From Seribacter sp963934295 (GTDB taxonomy: Bacteria > Verrucomicrobiota > Verrucomicrobiia > Opitutales > Seribacteraceae): DNA of 64,000 nt. The translations under genes and the position numbers were made by a program. This document shows positions 8,830 to 18,338 of this stretch, in pieces. Numbering within the stretch: the first letter of the stretch is position 1; each line of letters begins with the position of its first letter. Below the pieces are notes generated by a model that made no database searches, was not told where the DNA came from, and saw only the letters and a list, made by a program, of their open reading frames with translations. Location of the stretch: contig CAWVXY010000003.1 of the NCBI GenBank assembly GCA_963934295.1, positions 65,605-129,604 on the forward strand, given 5' to 3'.

Positions 8830-10203
8830 ATGAGTAAATTTAACCAAATTTTTATCTCCATTTTTCTGTCATGCCTGGCAAGTGTTCTCAAGGGAAGCTC
8901 TTTCCCTGTCCAAGAAGACCTCCAACCGCTTACACCTCTCATGGAAAAGGAACTTCGCGGATGCTTTGATTTTTTTTGGGAGGAATGGAATGATGATCAG
9001 AATAGCCCGACTTTTGGTATGACTAATGGAGATTATGTGGGGCTGAATAAATACAGCCCCATTGCCATTGAAGAACAGGGCTTTTATTTCGCTGCAATTA
9101 TTATCGGAGTCGAACGAAAATGGATCACCCGGGAACAAGGAAAGAAGAGAATCTTAATTACCTTAAAAACCCTGAAGAAGTTAAAACGTATCAATGGATT
9201 TTGGTACCATTTCATTGATCCAGACAGTGGCAAACGCGGATGGAAAGACTCCAAGAATATCGAACTGAGCAATGCATCAGCTGGCACCATGCTTTTAGGA
9301 GCATTGGCCGCTGCAGAATACTTTGGAGGGGAAATTAAAACCTTAACCAATGAATTGTACCGGGAAATGAATTGGAAATGGTTTACCAATCCCGAAACCA
9401 AGCATCCATACCTAGCCTGCTATCCGGAAGACCTTCCCGATAAAGTACCTTTTGGAATAACAGAAGAAGGGATGTTTGGCGGGTGGTCTGCTTATGCGGA
9501 ACATATCTTTCTCTACATCCTCGCGGCAGGTTCCCCCAATCAACATTTCGCGACCGGAGCGGATTCATACTACGCAATGAAAACTTACAAAGGAAGTTAC
9601 AAGGGCGAGGAATTTATTATTTGTGGAACAGGAGCCGCTTTTACCTATCAATGGACCCATGCCTTTATCGATTTTCGTAACCTTCGCGATAAACTAGGTC
9701 GGGATTGGTTTACAAATTCCAGGCACGCGTCGTTAGCTGCACGGCAGTATGCCATTGATCATGCCCAGCGAATCAAAGGTTTAGGGAAAAATTCATGGGG
9801 AATGTCGGCCTCAATTAGTCCCACTACTGGATACAGCGGACATTATGGTTCTTATCCGATCGGGGCAGGATATAAACTTGTGGAAGATGGTACCGTGGCA
9901 CCCTACGGAGCTCTTTCATTTCTTCCTTTTACTCCAGAGGCTTCCATTTCTGCGTTAAAATATATGTATACTATCCCTGGATTGGTAGGAAAATATGGCC
10001 TGTATGATGCCTACAGCTTCAAAACGAAGGCAAAAGGCAACCAACCTTGGATTGCAAAAAGCTATCTGGGCATCGATAAAGGACTCGTTTTATTGATGTT
10101 CGAAAACTATTCCTCTCAGCTCATTTGGAAACTCTTGCATCAAAACATATACATTCAAAAAGGTTTAAAAACACTCGAATTTGCACAGGTTACGAAGATT
10201 TGA
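8830..10203 (+). CDS. Secreted glucoamylase-like (GH144-type) glycoside hydrolase
   Basis: Matches the glucoamylase-like domain (PF10091), which includes GH144 endo-beta-1,2-glucanases. Typical (alpha/alpha)6-barrel segments are seen: RGCFDFFWEEWN near residue 42, GFYFAAIIIGVERKWITRE, a block SGKRGWKDSKNIELSNASAG, EEGMFGGWSAYAEHIFLYIL, and GTGAAFTYQWTHAFIDFRN. The product has 457 residues with an N-terminal signal peptide (IFISIFLSCLASVLKGSS), so it acts outside the cytoplasm. Substrate is inferred from the family only; members also include enzymes of unknown specificity. It stands alone, with a 266-bp gap to the next gene. Confidence 0.85.
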   Translation: MSKFNQIFISIFLSCLASVLKGSSFPVQEDLQPLTPLMEKELRGCFDFFWEEWNDDQNSPTFGMTNGDYVGLNKYSPIAIEEQGFYFAAIIIGVERKWITREQGKKRILITLKTLKKLKRINGFWYHFIDPDSGKRGWKDSKNIELSNASAGTMLLGALAAAEYFGGEIKTLTNELYREMNWKWFTNPETKHPYLACYPEDLPDKVPFGITEEGMFGGWSAYAEHIFLYILAAGSPNQHFATGADSYYAMKTYKGSYKGEEFIICGTGAAFTYQWTHAFIDFRNLRDKLGRDWFTNSRHASLAARQYAIDHAQRIKGLGKNSWGMSASISPTTGYSGHYGSYPIGAGYKLVEDGTVAPYGALSFLPFTPEASISALKYMYTIPGLVGKYGLYDAYSFKTKAKGNQPWIAKSYLGIDKGLVLLMFENYSSQLIWKLLHQNIYIQKGLKTLEFAQVTKI

Positions 10204-10352
10204 AATAATCTTTACGATATTTTTGGCAAAAATTCTTCTCTGCGGAGTGTTACAATTTTAAAGATAATCTTAACAATTAAAAGTAATTCATCAACAAAGA
10301 TGAACTAAATTGCCTAAAATGAATAATTGTTAGTTATAAGCAAACAAACTCT

Positions 10353-10370
10353 TTGTCCTAATTAAGACAA
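10353..10370. promoter_or_regulatory. 18-bp near-palindrome upstream of the cytochrome/LamG gene
   Basis: TTGTCCTAATTAAGACAA has 5-bp arms TTGTC/GACAA around a TAATTA core, with one mismatched pair. It lies about 100 bp before the chosen start of the PSCyt gene in an AT-rich intergenic stretch and could be an operator for a dimeric regulator. It could also be chance in AT-rich DNA. Confidence 0.25.
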
Positions 10371-10469
10371 TTTATTCTATTAAATTTGATACGATTAAAC
10401 ATCAAATTCCATCCTCCCTTTTATTTGTTAACTTGCTGTAAGCCTTTACTTAAACCATTTTTTTTAATT

Positions 10470-13400
10470 ATGTTTATAGAATCCTTAAGTTTTATCACCA
10501 TTTTTTCGTTAATTTGCTTATCCCCGTTTTCCCAAAAGGCTTTTTCCGCTGAAATATCATTCAACCGGGACATCAGGCCAATTCTCTCAAGCAAATGTTT
10601 TTTTTGCCATGGCCCTTCGGAAAAATCGCGCAAGGCGAAATTACGACTGGATGTAGAAGAGGATGCATTTAAGGAGAAGGATGAAATTGCTGCCTTTGTT
10701 CGAAATAGCTTGGAAGACAGCGAAGCATGGCACCGAATAACTTCCGATGACCCGGATGAGGTTATGCCCCCGCCTGAATTCAAGAAGGAACTTACCGAGG
10801 TGGAGATCAATACAATCAAAGCTTGGATTGAACAGGGAGCCAAATGGGAAGGTCATTGGGCATTCATTCCGGTAAACAAAAGTGAAGAACCTAAGACGGA
10901 TATGCCTCAATGGGTCCGTAATCCGATTGATTCTTTTGTACTAGAAACTCTCAAGAAAAATGACCTCCAGCCTTCTTCGGAAGCCGATCGCAGAACCCTG
11001 CTTAGAAGACTTTACTTTGACCTTACGGGATTACCTCCAACCCCCGATGAAATTAATGATTTCCTGCTCGATCATTCCGCCAATGCTTACGAAAAAATAG
11101 TCGATCGACTGATGAATTCCGATGCATATGCCGAGAGAATGACCCTGGTTTGGATGGATGCATCCCGATACGGAGATACTTCCGTTTTTCATGACGATGG
11201 CCCCCGAGATATGTGGCCATGGAGAGACTGGGTTCTAAATGCTTACAAAGATAATATGCCCTTCGACCAATTTTCGATTGAACAACTGGCCGGTGATCTT
11301 CTTCCCGAGGCTACCGATGCACAGAAAATTGCATCCGGTTTTAATCGTAATCATGCAACTACCGATGAAGGTGGAGTAATCCCCGAGGAATTTCGTGTGG
11401 AATATGTGGTCGACCGGGTTAAAACCACAGGAAATGTGTGGATGGGATTGACCATGGAGTGTGCCCAATGCCACGACCACAAATATGATCCCATTTCGCA
11501 GGAGGAATATTTTAAATTCTATGCTTTCTATAATAATAATGCCGACCCGGGAATGCAGACCAGGCGGGGAAACACCGCACCCACAGTTGAAGTCGTCACC
11601 CCGGAGCGGAAAAAACAGTTATCCGAAGCAACCAATGCGGTCGAAGTGGCCAATACCTCCCTTCAAAGCAGGCGGAAAGAATCCTTAAAATCATTTGATC
11701 AATGGACCCAAAAAACCAAAAAACAATTAAAAGAAAACCCTAAAGCACTCCACCCTCAGGGCTTGGTTGCCCACCTCCCCTTTGACCAACTTAACTTAGA
11801 TAACAACACCTCCAAAGTAGGCCATAAGGGAGCGACATCATGCATTCTCCATCACTCTCCGAAATCAATTAAACAGGCCAAATTTTCAGGAGGTATCAAA
11901 ATCGAAAATAATTCCTTTGCTGAGTTGCCAAACTTTGGTGATTTTGAGCATAATCAAGGCTTCTCCATGAGTGCATGGATTAAAACCTCTCAAAACAAAC
12001 TCGGAGGAGCCATCCTTAGTAAGATGGATGAAGGCAACAAATTCCGCGGGTATGACCTATGGTTAGATGCCGGACGACCCGGCACTCACATCGTTCACGC
12101 CTGGCCCGATAATGCGCTCAAAATTGTTTCCAAGAAAACAATCCCCGCCAATAAATGGGTTCACCTTTGCGTGACCTACAGCGGGCAAAGAAATGCCAAT
12201 GCCGTGGAAATTTATATGGATGGAACCAAGCAGGAAAAAATCATTGCAACGAACACTCTCAAAGCGAACACCATTAAAACGGATAAACCTTTCCGTATTG
12301 GTCGCCGGTTCAACTCCGCTCAAGTCAATGGCACCGAAATTGATGAGGTGCGAGTCTACAACCGAACCCTTTCCCTTGAGGAGATCAAAGTAATTATGTC
12401 CCTGCCTTACCAGTCTATTCCTGAACCTTCAGGATTAACTACCGGACTGAATTTTGATTCTTTTGATGGCAATAAAACCAAAGATATCGCCAGTCCAGGC
12501 AGGAATTTTGTTCTCCATGGGGGAGCAAAACAGACGGATTTAGGGAAATCAAGTAATGGGTTTAAGATCGAGAAAAACGGGTTTCTTGAATCTACCCAAA
12601 TCGGTAAGCTCGAACACAACCAATCGTTCTCCTGGTCGGTCTGGATTAAAACTCCTAAGAATCTCACCGGTGCAATCCTTAGTAAAATGGATGAATCTCA
12701 AAAACACCGTGGGTACGATATTTGGCTCGAGGGTGGAAAGGTTGGGATGCACATTGTGAACGAATTCCCCGACAATGCCCTCAAGGCAGTTTCCAAAAAG
12801 CCAATCCCTGTGAACCAGTGGCACCACTTGACCATCACCTACAATGGGAAACAGAAAGGGAATGGATTGAAAGTCTACCTCAATGGAAAGACTCAGCCAA
12901 TGGAGGTAACTCATGATTCGCTCTCGAAAACAATTTCAACTCAAAAAGCATTTCGCATTGGCCGCCGTTTTAACGGTTCCTCAACCAATGGGCTCGAAAT
13001 GGACGAACTTCGCCTATACTCCCGAGTACTTAGCACCACAGAAATTGATCGACTGGGCTATATTGATCCGATCCTCCCCCTCATTAAACAGGAACCCAAA
13101 CATCTGAACCCAGCCCAGCGAAACCTGGTTATTGACTACTACCTCAACCGACATGATCCGGGATACAAGCAAACCTTGGCCTCGGTTACGAAAAAGAGAC
13201 AGGATTTAAATACATTAAAGAACAAAAAGCTTACCTCCATGATCATGGGTGACAATCCACCTAACAAGATGAGAAAAACCTATGTTCTGATGCGTGGTCA
13301 GTATGCATCTCCGGATGAATCAAAAGAAATCCTTCCCGACACCCCGTCTTTTCTACCTCCAATGAACAAGGATTTACCTAAAAATCGCCTTGGTCTTGCC

Positions 13401-14327
13401 AAGTGGCTTATGGATAAAGGTCATCCGTTAACCTCACGGGTCACGGTCAACCGATACTGGCAGACCATTTTTGGTCGCCCCTTGGTATCCACTCCGGGTG
13501 ACTTTGGATCCCAGGGAAGCTGGCCAACTCATCCCGATCTGCTCTCCTGGCTTGCCAAAGATTTTGTGGATCATGGATGGAATGTAAAACGAACCTTCAA
13601 ACAGATGGTTATGAGTTCCACCTACCGCCAGGCGTCCATCACTCGTCCGGAACACTTGGCAAAAGACCCAACTAATCTCTACCATGCCCGGGCACCTCGC
13701 TTTCGATTAATGGGTGAATTTGTTCGGGACAATGCACTTTCCATTGGTGGGCTACTCAACCGGACATTTGGAGGCCCCGGAGTAAAACCCTACCAACCAC
13801 CCGGACTTTGGAACGAAGTTTCTCTAAATGGAGGCCGAAGATTTGTTCAGGATAAGGGGGATAACCTCTACCGCCGAAGCATGTATACCTATTGGAAGCG
13901 CTCAGCCCCCCACCCCGGACTGATGGCATTCGATACTCCCACACGTGAAACCTGCACACTCCAGAGACAGCGTACGAACACACCGATGCAGGCTCTTGTC
14001 ACCTTGAACGACAAGCAATTTGTGGAAGCATCAAGAGCATTTGCCCAGCGAATCCTAAAAAGTTCCGCCAAGACTTTTTCAGATCGGTTGGACTGGGCAT
14101 TTGAAATGGCTACCGGACACCCTGCCAATTCCGTTCGCAAGCAAGTGTTAAAGGATGCCCATTCTTACCAAAAAACAATTTTTCAAAAAGAACCTGAGCG
14201 AGCGGAAGAATTACTCAAAATTGGGGAATCGCCACGCGATTCTGCGATCCCAGCTCAAGAACACGCAACCTGGACAGTACTCGCCTCCATGATCCTCAAT
14301 TTGGACGAAACCTTAAACAGAGAATAA
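10470..14327 (+). CDS. PSCyt1-DUF1549-LamG-LamG-DUF1553 secreted protein
   Basis: Large exported protein of the planctomycete/verrucomicrobial type. Order of domains in the 1285-residue product: signal peptide ending KAFSA, a planctomycete cytochrome c domain with heme motif CFFCH near residue 41, DUF1549 (about 147-356, which contains a second heme-type motif CAQCH), two LamG/concanavalin-like domains (about 430-645 and 655-866), and DUF1553 (about 968 to the end, with SRVTVNRYWQTIFGRPL). I chose ATG 10470 over the upstream TTG 10386 because it gives a clean signal peptide. The two LamG domains are recent duplicates. It is followed 5 bp later by the DUF1501 gene. Function is unproven; a role in extracellular polysaccharide use is often guessed. 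Confidence 0.93.
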   Translation: MFIESLSFITIFSLICLSPFSQKAFSAEISFNRDIRPILSSKCFFCHGPSEKSRKAKLRLDVEEDAFKEKDEIAAFVRNSLEDSEAWHRITSDDPDEVMPPPEFKKELTEVEINTIKAWIEQGAKWEGHWAFIPVNKSEEPKTDMPQWVRNPIDSFVLETLKKNDLQPSSEADRRTLLRRLYFDLTGLPPTPDEINDFLLDHSANAYEKIVDRLMNSDAYAERMTLVWMDASRYGDTSVFHDDGPRDMWPWRDWVLNAYKDNMPFDQFSIEQLAGDLLPEATDAQKIASGFNRNHATTDEGGVIPEEFRVEYVVDRVKTTGNVWMGLTMECAQCHDHKYDPISQEEYFKFYAFYNNNADPGMQTRRGNTAPTVEVVTPERKKQLSEATNAVEVANTSLQSRRKESLKSFDQWTQKTKKQLKENPKALHPQGLVAHLPFDQLNLDNNTSKVGHKGATSCILHHSPKSIKQAKFSGGIKIENNSFAELPNFGDFEHNQGFSMSAWIKTSQNKLGGAILSKMDEGNKFRGYDLWLDAGRPGTHIVHAWPDNALKIVSKKTIPANKWVHLCVTYSGQRNANAVEIYMDGTKQEKIIATNTLKANTIKTDKPFRIGRRFNSAQVNGTEIDEVRVYNRTLSLEEIKVIMSLPYQSIPEPSGLTTGLNFDSFDGNKTKDIASPGRNFVLHGGAKQTDLGKSSNGFKIEKNGFLESTQIGKLEHNQSFSWSVWIKTPKNLTGAILSKMDESQKHRGYDIWLEGGKVGMHIVNEFPDNALKAVSKKPIPVNQWHHLTITYNGKQKGNGLKVYLNGKTQPMEVTHDSLSKTISTQKAFRIGRRFNGSSTNGLEMDELRLYSRVLSTTEIDRLGYIDPILPLIKQEPKHLNPAQRNLVIDYYLNRHDPGYKQTLASVTKKRQDLNTLKNKKLTSMIMGDNPPNKMRKTYVLMRGQYASPDESKEILPDTPSFLPPMNKDLPKNRLGLAKWLMDKGHPLTSRVTVNRYWQTIFGRPLVSTPGDFGSQGSWPTHPDLLSWLAKDFVDHGWNVKRTFKQMVMSSTYRQASITRPEHLAKDPTNLYHARAPRFRLMGEFVRDNALSIGGLLNRTFGGPGVKPYQPPGLWNEVSLNGGRRFVQDKGDNLYRRSMYTYWKRSAPHPGLMAFDTPTRETCTLQRQRTNTPMQALVTLNDKQFVEASRAFAQRILKSSAKTFSDRLDWAFEMATGHPANSVRKQVLKDAHSYQKTIFQKEPERAEELLKIGESPRDSAIPAQEHATWTVLASMILNLDETLNRE
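11757..13065 (+). repeat. Tandem pair of LamG-like domains (intragenic duplication)
   Basis: Two copies of about 215 codons, at about 11757-12402 and 12433-13065. Shared landmarks are LAILSKMDE-type strands (GGAILSKMDEGNK and TGAILSKMDESQK), PDNALKIVSKKTIP against PDNALKAVSKKPIP, and FRIGRRFN in both. Sequence is similar but clearly diverged at both DNA and protein level. Confidence 0.85.
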
Positions 14328-14332
14328 TCATT

Positions 14333-15793
14333 ATGAATCCATTTGATTTCCACCAAGCACAAACCCGCAGACAAATGATCGGGCTCGGAGCCCGCGGACT
14401 CGGGGCATTGGGTGCAGCAAGTTTATTAAACCCAGCACTCCTCAACGCAGCCTCGACTCAAGCATCCGATGGGTTTGCCGGGACTTTAGGGAAACCTCAC
14501 TTTAAACCCACCGCAAAACGGGTTATTTACTTATTCTTATCAGGTGGTCCGTCACATATTGATATGTACGACTACCACCCCAAAATGCGTGAAATCCATG
14601 GCACTGAGTTGCCAGAGAGTATTCGTAATGGACAGAGGATAACGGGGATGACCTCAAAACAATCGTCCTTTCCCTGCGTTGCTCCTATGTTTGAGTTTTC
14701 AAAACACGGACAAAATGGTTCATGGTTCAGCGAAATCATTCCCAATATTGCATCGATCGCTGACGATATTACCTTGGTAAAATCTGTTCACACCGAAGCG
14801 ATTAATCACGATCCTGCAATTACTGCAATTAACACCGGTTCGCAACAACCCGGGAAGCCATCGATGGGAGCCTGGCTGGACTGGGGAATGGGTAGCCTGA
14901 ATAAAAACCTGCCTGGATATGTGGTTATGATCTCCAAAGGAAAAGGAAATGCTCAGGCACTCTACGATCGTCTATGGGGAAGTGGTTTTTTACCTTCCAA
15001 ACACCAGGGTGTAAAATTTCGCTCTGCCGGAGACCCGGTGCTTTATTTATCCAACCCCAATGGTATATCGCGGGACATGCGTCGTAATATGCTCGATGGA
15101 ATTGCCAAAATCAACCAGGCCAAGAAAATGGAATCGGGTGATTTGGAAATCGATGCCCGTATTGCTCAGTATGAAATGGCCTACCGTATGCAAACGAGTG
15201 TCCCCGATCTGGTGGATCTCAAGGATGAGCCTCAACATGTGCTTGACCTCTACGGTAAGGATGCGATGAAAAAAGGCACCTTTGCCCACAACTGTCTGAT
15301 CGCCCGCCGACTTTCCGAACGAGGAGTCCCTTTTGTTCAACTCTTTCATCGTGGATGGGACCAGCACAATAATTTGCCCAAGCAAATACGTGGACAAACC
15401 CAGGATATCGATCAGCCTGCTGCAGCCCTGGTGAAAGACCTCAAGCAAAGGGGGTTACTCAAGGACACCGTAGTTATTTGTGGGGGTGAATTTGGACGTA
15501 CTATTTATTCCCAGGGTAAATTGACTAAAGATAACCACGGACGGGACCACCACGGACGGAGCTTCTCCATGTGGATGGCAGGTGGTGGATTCAAGGCCGG
15601 GTTTGAGTACGGTAAAACAGATGATTATGCGTACAATATCGTAGAAAATCCGGTTCATGTTAATGACTTAAATGCCACCGTTCTTCGTACGTTGGGTATT
15701 GATCATGAACGATTCACCTACAAATACCTTGGTCTCGACCAGCGTCTTACCGGTGTTGAACATCCAAAAATTATTCCCGAATTGCTTGCCTAG
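14333..15793 (+). CDS. DUF1501 sulfatase-like protein
   Basis: DUF1501 family (PF07394), related in fold to alkaline phosphatase/sulfatase proteins. The 486-residue product begins with a Tat-like leader: RRQMIGLGARGLGALGAASLL, the twin arginines followed by a weakly hydrophobic Gly/Ala stretch. Family segments include YLFLSGGPSHIDMYDYHP, FHRGWDQHNN, VVICGGEFGRT and GRDHHGRSFSMWMAGGG. It starts 5 bp after the DUF1553 gene and is the usual partner of that family, so the two products probably work together in the periplasm. Catalytic activity has not been shown for the family as far as I know. Confidence 0.94.
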   Translation: MNPFDFHQAQTRRQMIGLGARGLGALGAASLLNPALLNAASTQASDGFAGTLGKPHFKPTAKRVIYLFLSGGPSHIDMYDYHPKMREIHGTELPESIRNGQRITGMTSKQSSFPCVAPMFEFSKHGQNGSWFSEIIPNIASIADDITLVKSVHTEAINHDPAITAINTGSQQPGKPSMGAWLDWGMGSLNKNLPGYVVMISKGKGNAQALYDRLWGSGFLPSKHQGVKFRSAGDPVLYLSNPNGISRDMRRNMLDGIAKINQAKKMESGDLEIDARIAQYEMAYRMQTSVPDLVDLKDEPQHVLDLYGKDAMKKGTFAHNCLIARRLSERGVPFVQLFHRGWDQHNNLPKQIRGQTQDIDQPAAALVKDLKQRGLLKDTVVICGGEFGRTIYSQGKLTKDNHGRDHHGRSFSMWMAGGGFKAGFEYGKTDDYAYNIVENPVHVNDLNATVLRTLGIDHERFTYKYLGLDQRLTGVEHPKIIPELLA

Positions 15794-15861
15794 CCTAACC
15801 AATTTCTTCTGAACACCTAAAACGATACACATTTTTGCTTTGACCCTATCCCTAGGGTACC

Positions 15862-15876
15862 ACAAAACAATTTTGT
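15862..15876 (+). promoter_or_regulatory. Hairpin overlapping the candidate GTG start of amgK
   Basis: ACAAAA-CAA-TTTTGT is a 6-bp-arm inverted repeat whose right arm covers the GTG at 15875. It could mask that start, or indicate that a later GTG (15884 or 15887) is used. AT-only arms make it a weak hairpin. Confidence 0.25.
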
Positions 15877-16849
15877 GATTTCGGTGGTGGATAATAGAAG
15901 AGCTTTGCTTGCGGATTGGTTGCAGATGGAGACATCCTTTAAGGATGGTGAACTCAGCGTAGCTTCTGCCGATGCAAGCTTTCGTAGGTATTTTCGTCTA
16001 AAGCATCAAGAGCAGTCCTATATTGTAATGGATGCACCTCCTGACCTGGAAGCCTCCCTACCCTTTGTGCAAATTGGAGAATGGATGAAAAAATCCGGTA
16101 TTAATGTTCCCGAAATTTTTGCAAAAGATTTAGAACTTGGCTTTATGGTCCTCTCCGATTTTGGGGATTTCCATTTTCAGGATGCATTGGTCCGTGAGGA
16201 GAAGGACGATCTCTACAATTTGGCAATAAACGAAATTGTAAAATTACAAAGCTTACTCTCCAAGCCAGAGGAAAACCTTCCCTGCTTTGACACTTCCTGG
16301 CAAACAAAGGAACTTGAAATTTTTCGGGAATGGTGCCTACCCGACACATCTAAATCAGACTACCAAAGAATTACAGAATCACTTACACATTCGATTGATC
16401 AAATCCCCAAAGCTTTTATGCACCGGGACTTTCATTGTCGAAACCTACTCCTTTGCAACGACCGAAAATTAGGTGTAATTGATTTCCAGGGAGCAATGTA
16501 CGGGCCCGTCTCCTATGATTTGGTCTCCCTGTTGCGCGATTGTTATGTCGATAACAATATGGAATGGATCACCCGTAAGGTCTTACAGTTTCAGAAGAGT
16601 CTAGAGGAAACTGGTCTTCCATATGCTCAGGTCGAACCGGATAAATTTACCCGATGGTTTGATTTTTCTGGTCTGCAAAGACATTTAAAATGTGTGGGAA
16701 TTTTTCACCGTCTAAAAATACGGGATCAAAAACCGGATTATATGAAAGATGTGCCCCGGGTACTCGAATATATTCATCAGGTCCTGGATCGTCACCCTGA
16801 ACTGGAGGAATTAAAAAATATGGTCCACCAAGCAACTATATTGAAATAA
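15875..16849 (+). CDS. amgK: Aminoglycoside-phosphotransferase-fold sugar kinase, AmgK-like
   Basis: APH-fold kinase of 324 residues. It has the nucleotide-binding start SADASFRRYFRL, the Brenner-type catalytic loop FMHRDFHCRNLLL and the metal-binding IDFQGAMYGPVSYDL. The gene 5 bp downstream encodes a MurU-type nucleotidyltransferase; AmgK (anomeric MurNAc/GlcNAc kinase) and MurU together turn recycled MurNAc into UDP-MurNAc without passing through GlcN-6-P, a pathway known from Pseudomonas. The pairing is what makes AmgK more likely than a generic phosphotransferase. Start is GTG at 15875; later GTGs are possible. Confidence 0.88.
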   Translation: MISVVDNRRALLADWLQMETSFKDGELSVASADASFRRYFRLKHQEQSYIVMDAPPDLEASLPFVQIGEWMKKSGINVPEIFAKDLELGFMVLSDFGDFHFQDALVREEKDDLYNLAINEIVKLQSLLSKPEENLPCFDTSWQTKELEIFREWCLPDTSKSDYQRITESLTHSIDQIPKAFMHRDFHCRNLLLCNDRKLGVIDFQGAMYGPVSYDLVSLLRDCYVDNNMEWITRKVLQFQKSLEETGLPYAQVEPDKFTRWFDFSGLQRHLKCVGIFHRLKIRDQKPDYMKDVPRVLEYIHQVLDRHPELEELKNMVHQATILK

Positions 16850-16854
16850 ATTTT

Positions 16855-17523
16855 ATGAAAGCCATGATTTTAGCCGCCGGTTATGGAAAAAGGTTACGCC
16901 CTTTGACTGACCACACACCCAAACCACTCGTGCCCGTGGGAGGTAAACCTTTAATCGTTCACCATTTGGAGAAAATTGCCCAGGCCGGAATAACCGAGGT
17001 GGTGATCAATCTCGGCCATTTAGGAGCCAAAATCCCACAAGCCCTGGGAAATGGTTCAGCTTGGGGCTTATCTATAAATTATTCAGATGAAGGTACAGAA
17101 CCACTTGAAACTGGAGGAGGATTAGCAAATGCCTTACCGCTTCTCGGTTCGGAAACATTTATGCTGGTCAATGGAGATGTTTGGTGCGATTTAGATTTCT
17201 CGACAATCCCCAAAACTCTTGAACCCAAAGATCAAGCCCTTCTTTATCTCGTGCCACAGCCTGAATGGAGAAACCGGGGAGATTTTTCGCTCGAAAAGGG
17301 ACGGGTTACTGAATCGGAAAATCCACCATTCCTCTATGCTGGAATCGCATTGTACTGCCCATCAATACTGGACGGAGCAAAGGTGGAAAAATTCTCTATC
17401 GTTCCACGTTTAAAAAATGCAATTTCATCAAACCGCGTAGCAGGCATTCTTCACCAGGGAGAATGGGATGATGTGGGCACACCCGAACGACTAGAAGCTA
17501 TCCAAAAACAATACGGTTCGTAA
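16855..17523 (+). CDS. murU: N-acetylmuramate-1-phosphate uridylyltransferase, MurU-like
   Basis: Nucleotidyltransferase of 222 residues with the signature MILAAGYGKRLRPLTDHTPK followed by PLVPVGGKPLI, and the metal/nucleotide segment LVNGDVWCDLD. Its short length lacks the left-handed beta-helix of GlmU and fits MurU. Position directly after the amgK-like kinase supports uridylylation of MurNAc-1-P in peptidoglycan recycling rather than glucose-1-P. ATG start, 5 bp after the kinase stop. It converges with the cytochrome gene, 6 bp apart. Confidence 0.9.
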   Translation: MKAMILAAGYGKRLRPLTDHTPKPLVPVGGKPLIVHHLEKIAQAGITEVVINLGHLGAKIPQALGNGSAWGLSINYSDEGTEPLETGGGLANALPLLGSETFMLVNGDVWCDLDFSTIPKTLEPKDQALLYLVPQPEWRNRGDFSLEKGRVTESENPPFLYAGIALYCPSILDGAKVEKFSIVPRLKNAISSNRVAGILHQGEWDDVGTPERLEAIQKQYGS

Positions 17524-17529
17524 AGTTAT

Positions 17530-18240
17530 TCAAAAAGGCTTCCTCGAACCCTGTGGAGCAAGTCTGTCCCGTGCGGAAATCTCTTCCTCCGGTCCAAATG
17601 CATCAATGGAATAAGCTACCACATTGCGTAAGTTTCGATCCGAAATCTCCTTGGATGCGGCAGCCATGGACTGACCGGTAATGTCTTTAATATGATAGCC
17701 CCGTTGACCGGAACGAAACTTTCTCATTTGCTCTAAAAAATACCAACCCTCCAGTCTCTGCAAGGAGGGTGCTTCAACTAATCGATTGCCTTCTCCATTT
17801 TCACCATGACAGGATGCACAACGCTGGTCATAAAAGATTTTACCATCCTCTAAATCACCCTCAATTGTTCGGATTGCCGGCAATGGTTCCTGCTCCGAAA
17901 ACCAATTTGCCACATAGGCAAGTTCATAATCATCCTGAATTTTTCTTGCCCCCACACCCATTAGGTATTCGGAACGGTTCGAGGCAAGTTTTCCCCGGAC
18001 ACCTGAACGAAACTTTTCCAACTGATCCATTAGATACCAAGTTTCCATTCCGTGTAAAATTGGCCCGCGTTGAGCTTCCTTATTACTGTGGCAAAGCAGG
18101 CACTCGGCAACCAAAGCCTCCCCTCTTTGTTGATCGCTCATACCCAATCTGGATTCAGTAATTTTGGATTCAGGCACACAGGAAATAACTAGACTAGAAA
18201 AAAACGCAGTTACAAAAAAAAGATTAATGAGAGTACTCAT
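17530..18240 (-). CDS. Diheme cytochrome c (c4-like) lipoprotein
   Basis: Two class I cytochrome c domains in tandem. Heme motifs are CLLCH in the first and CASCH in the second, and each domain carries a near-identical FRSGVRG/FRSGQRG segment, pointing to internal duplication as in cytochrome c4 and related accessory cytochromes. The N-terminus (INLFFVTAFFSSLVISC) is a lipoprotein signal with Cys at the lipobox, so it should sit in the periplasm on a membrane. I chose ATG 18240 over TTG 18258. Likely an electron shuttle to a terminal oxidase; none is nearby. Confidence 0.88.
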   Translation of the reverse strand: MSTLINLFFVTAFFSSLVISCVPESKITESRLGMSDQQRGEALVAECLLCHSNKEAQRGPILHGMETWYLMDQLEKFRSGVRGKLASNRSEYLMGVGARKIQDDYELAYVANWFSEQEPLPAIRTIEGDLEDGKIFYDQRCASCHGENGEGNRLVEAPSLQRLEGWYFLEQMRKFRSGQRGYHIKDITGQSMAAASKEISDRNLRNVVAYSIDAFGPEEEISARDRLAPQGSRKPF

Positions 18241-18338
18241 ATTCCATACAATGTACAAATTAAACTGGACTCCTCAAGCGACAAAGCACCTACCTCTATG
18301 CTTTACCCTTTCGCCTTCATTCTCCAAGATAGATCAAA

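Noticed and set aside
15845..15860. Inverted repeat ACCCT...AGGGT before amgK as a terminator
   Set aside because: Arms are only 5 bp and no T-run follows, so a DUF1501 terminator is not supported.
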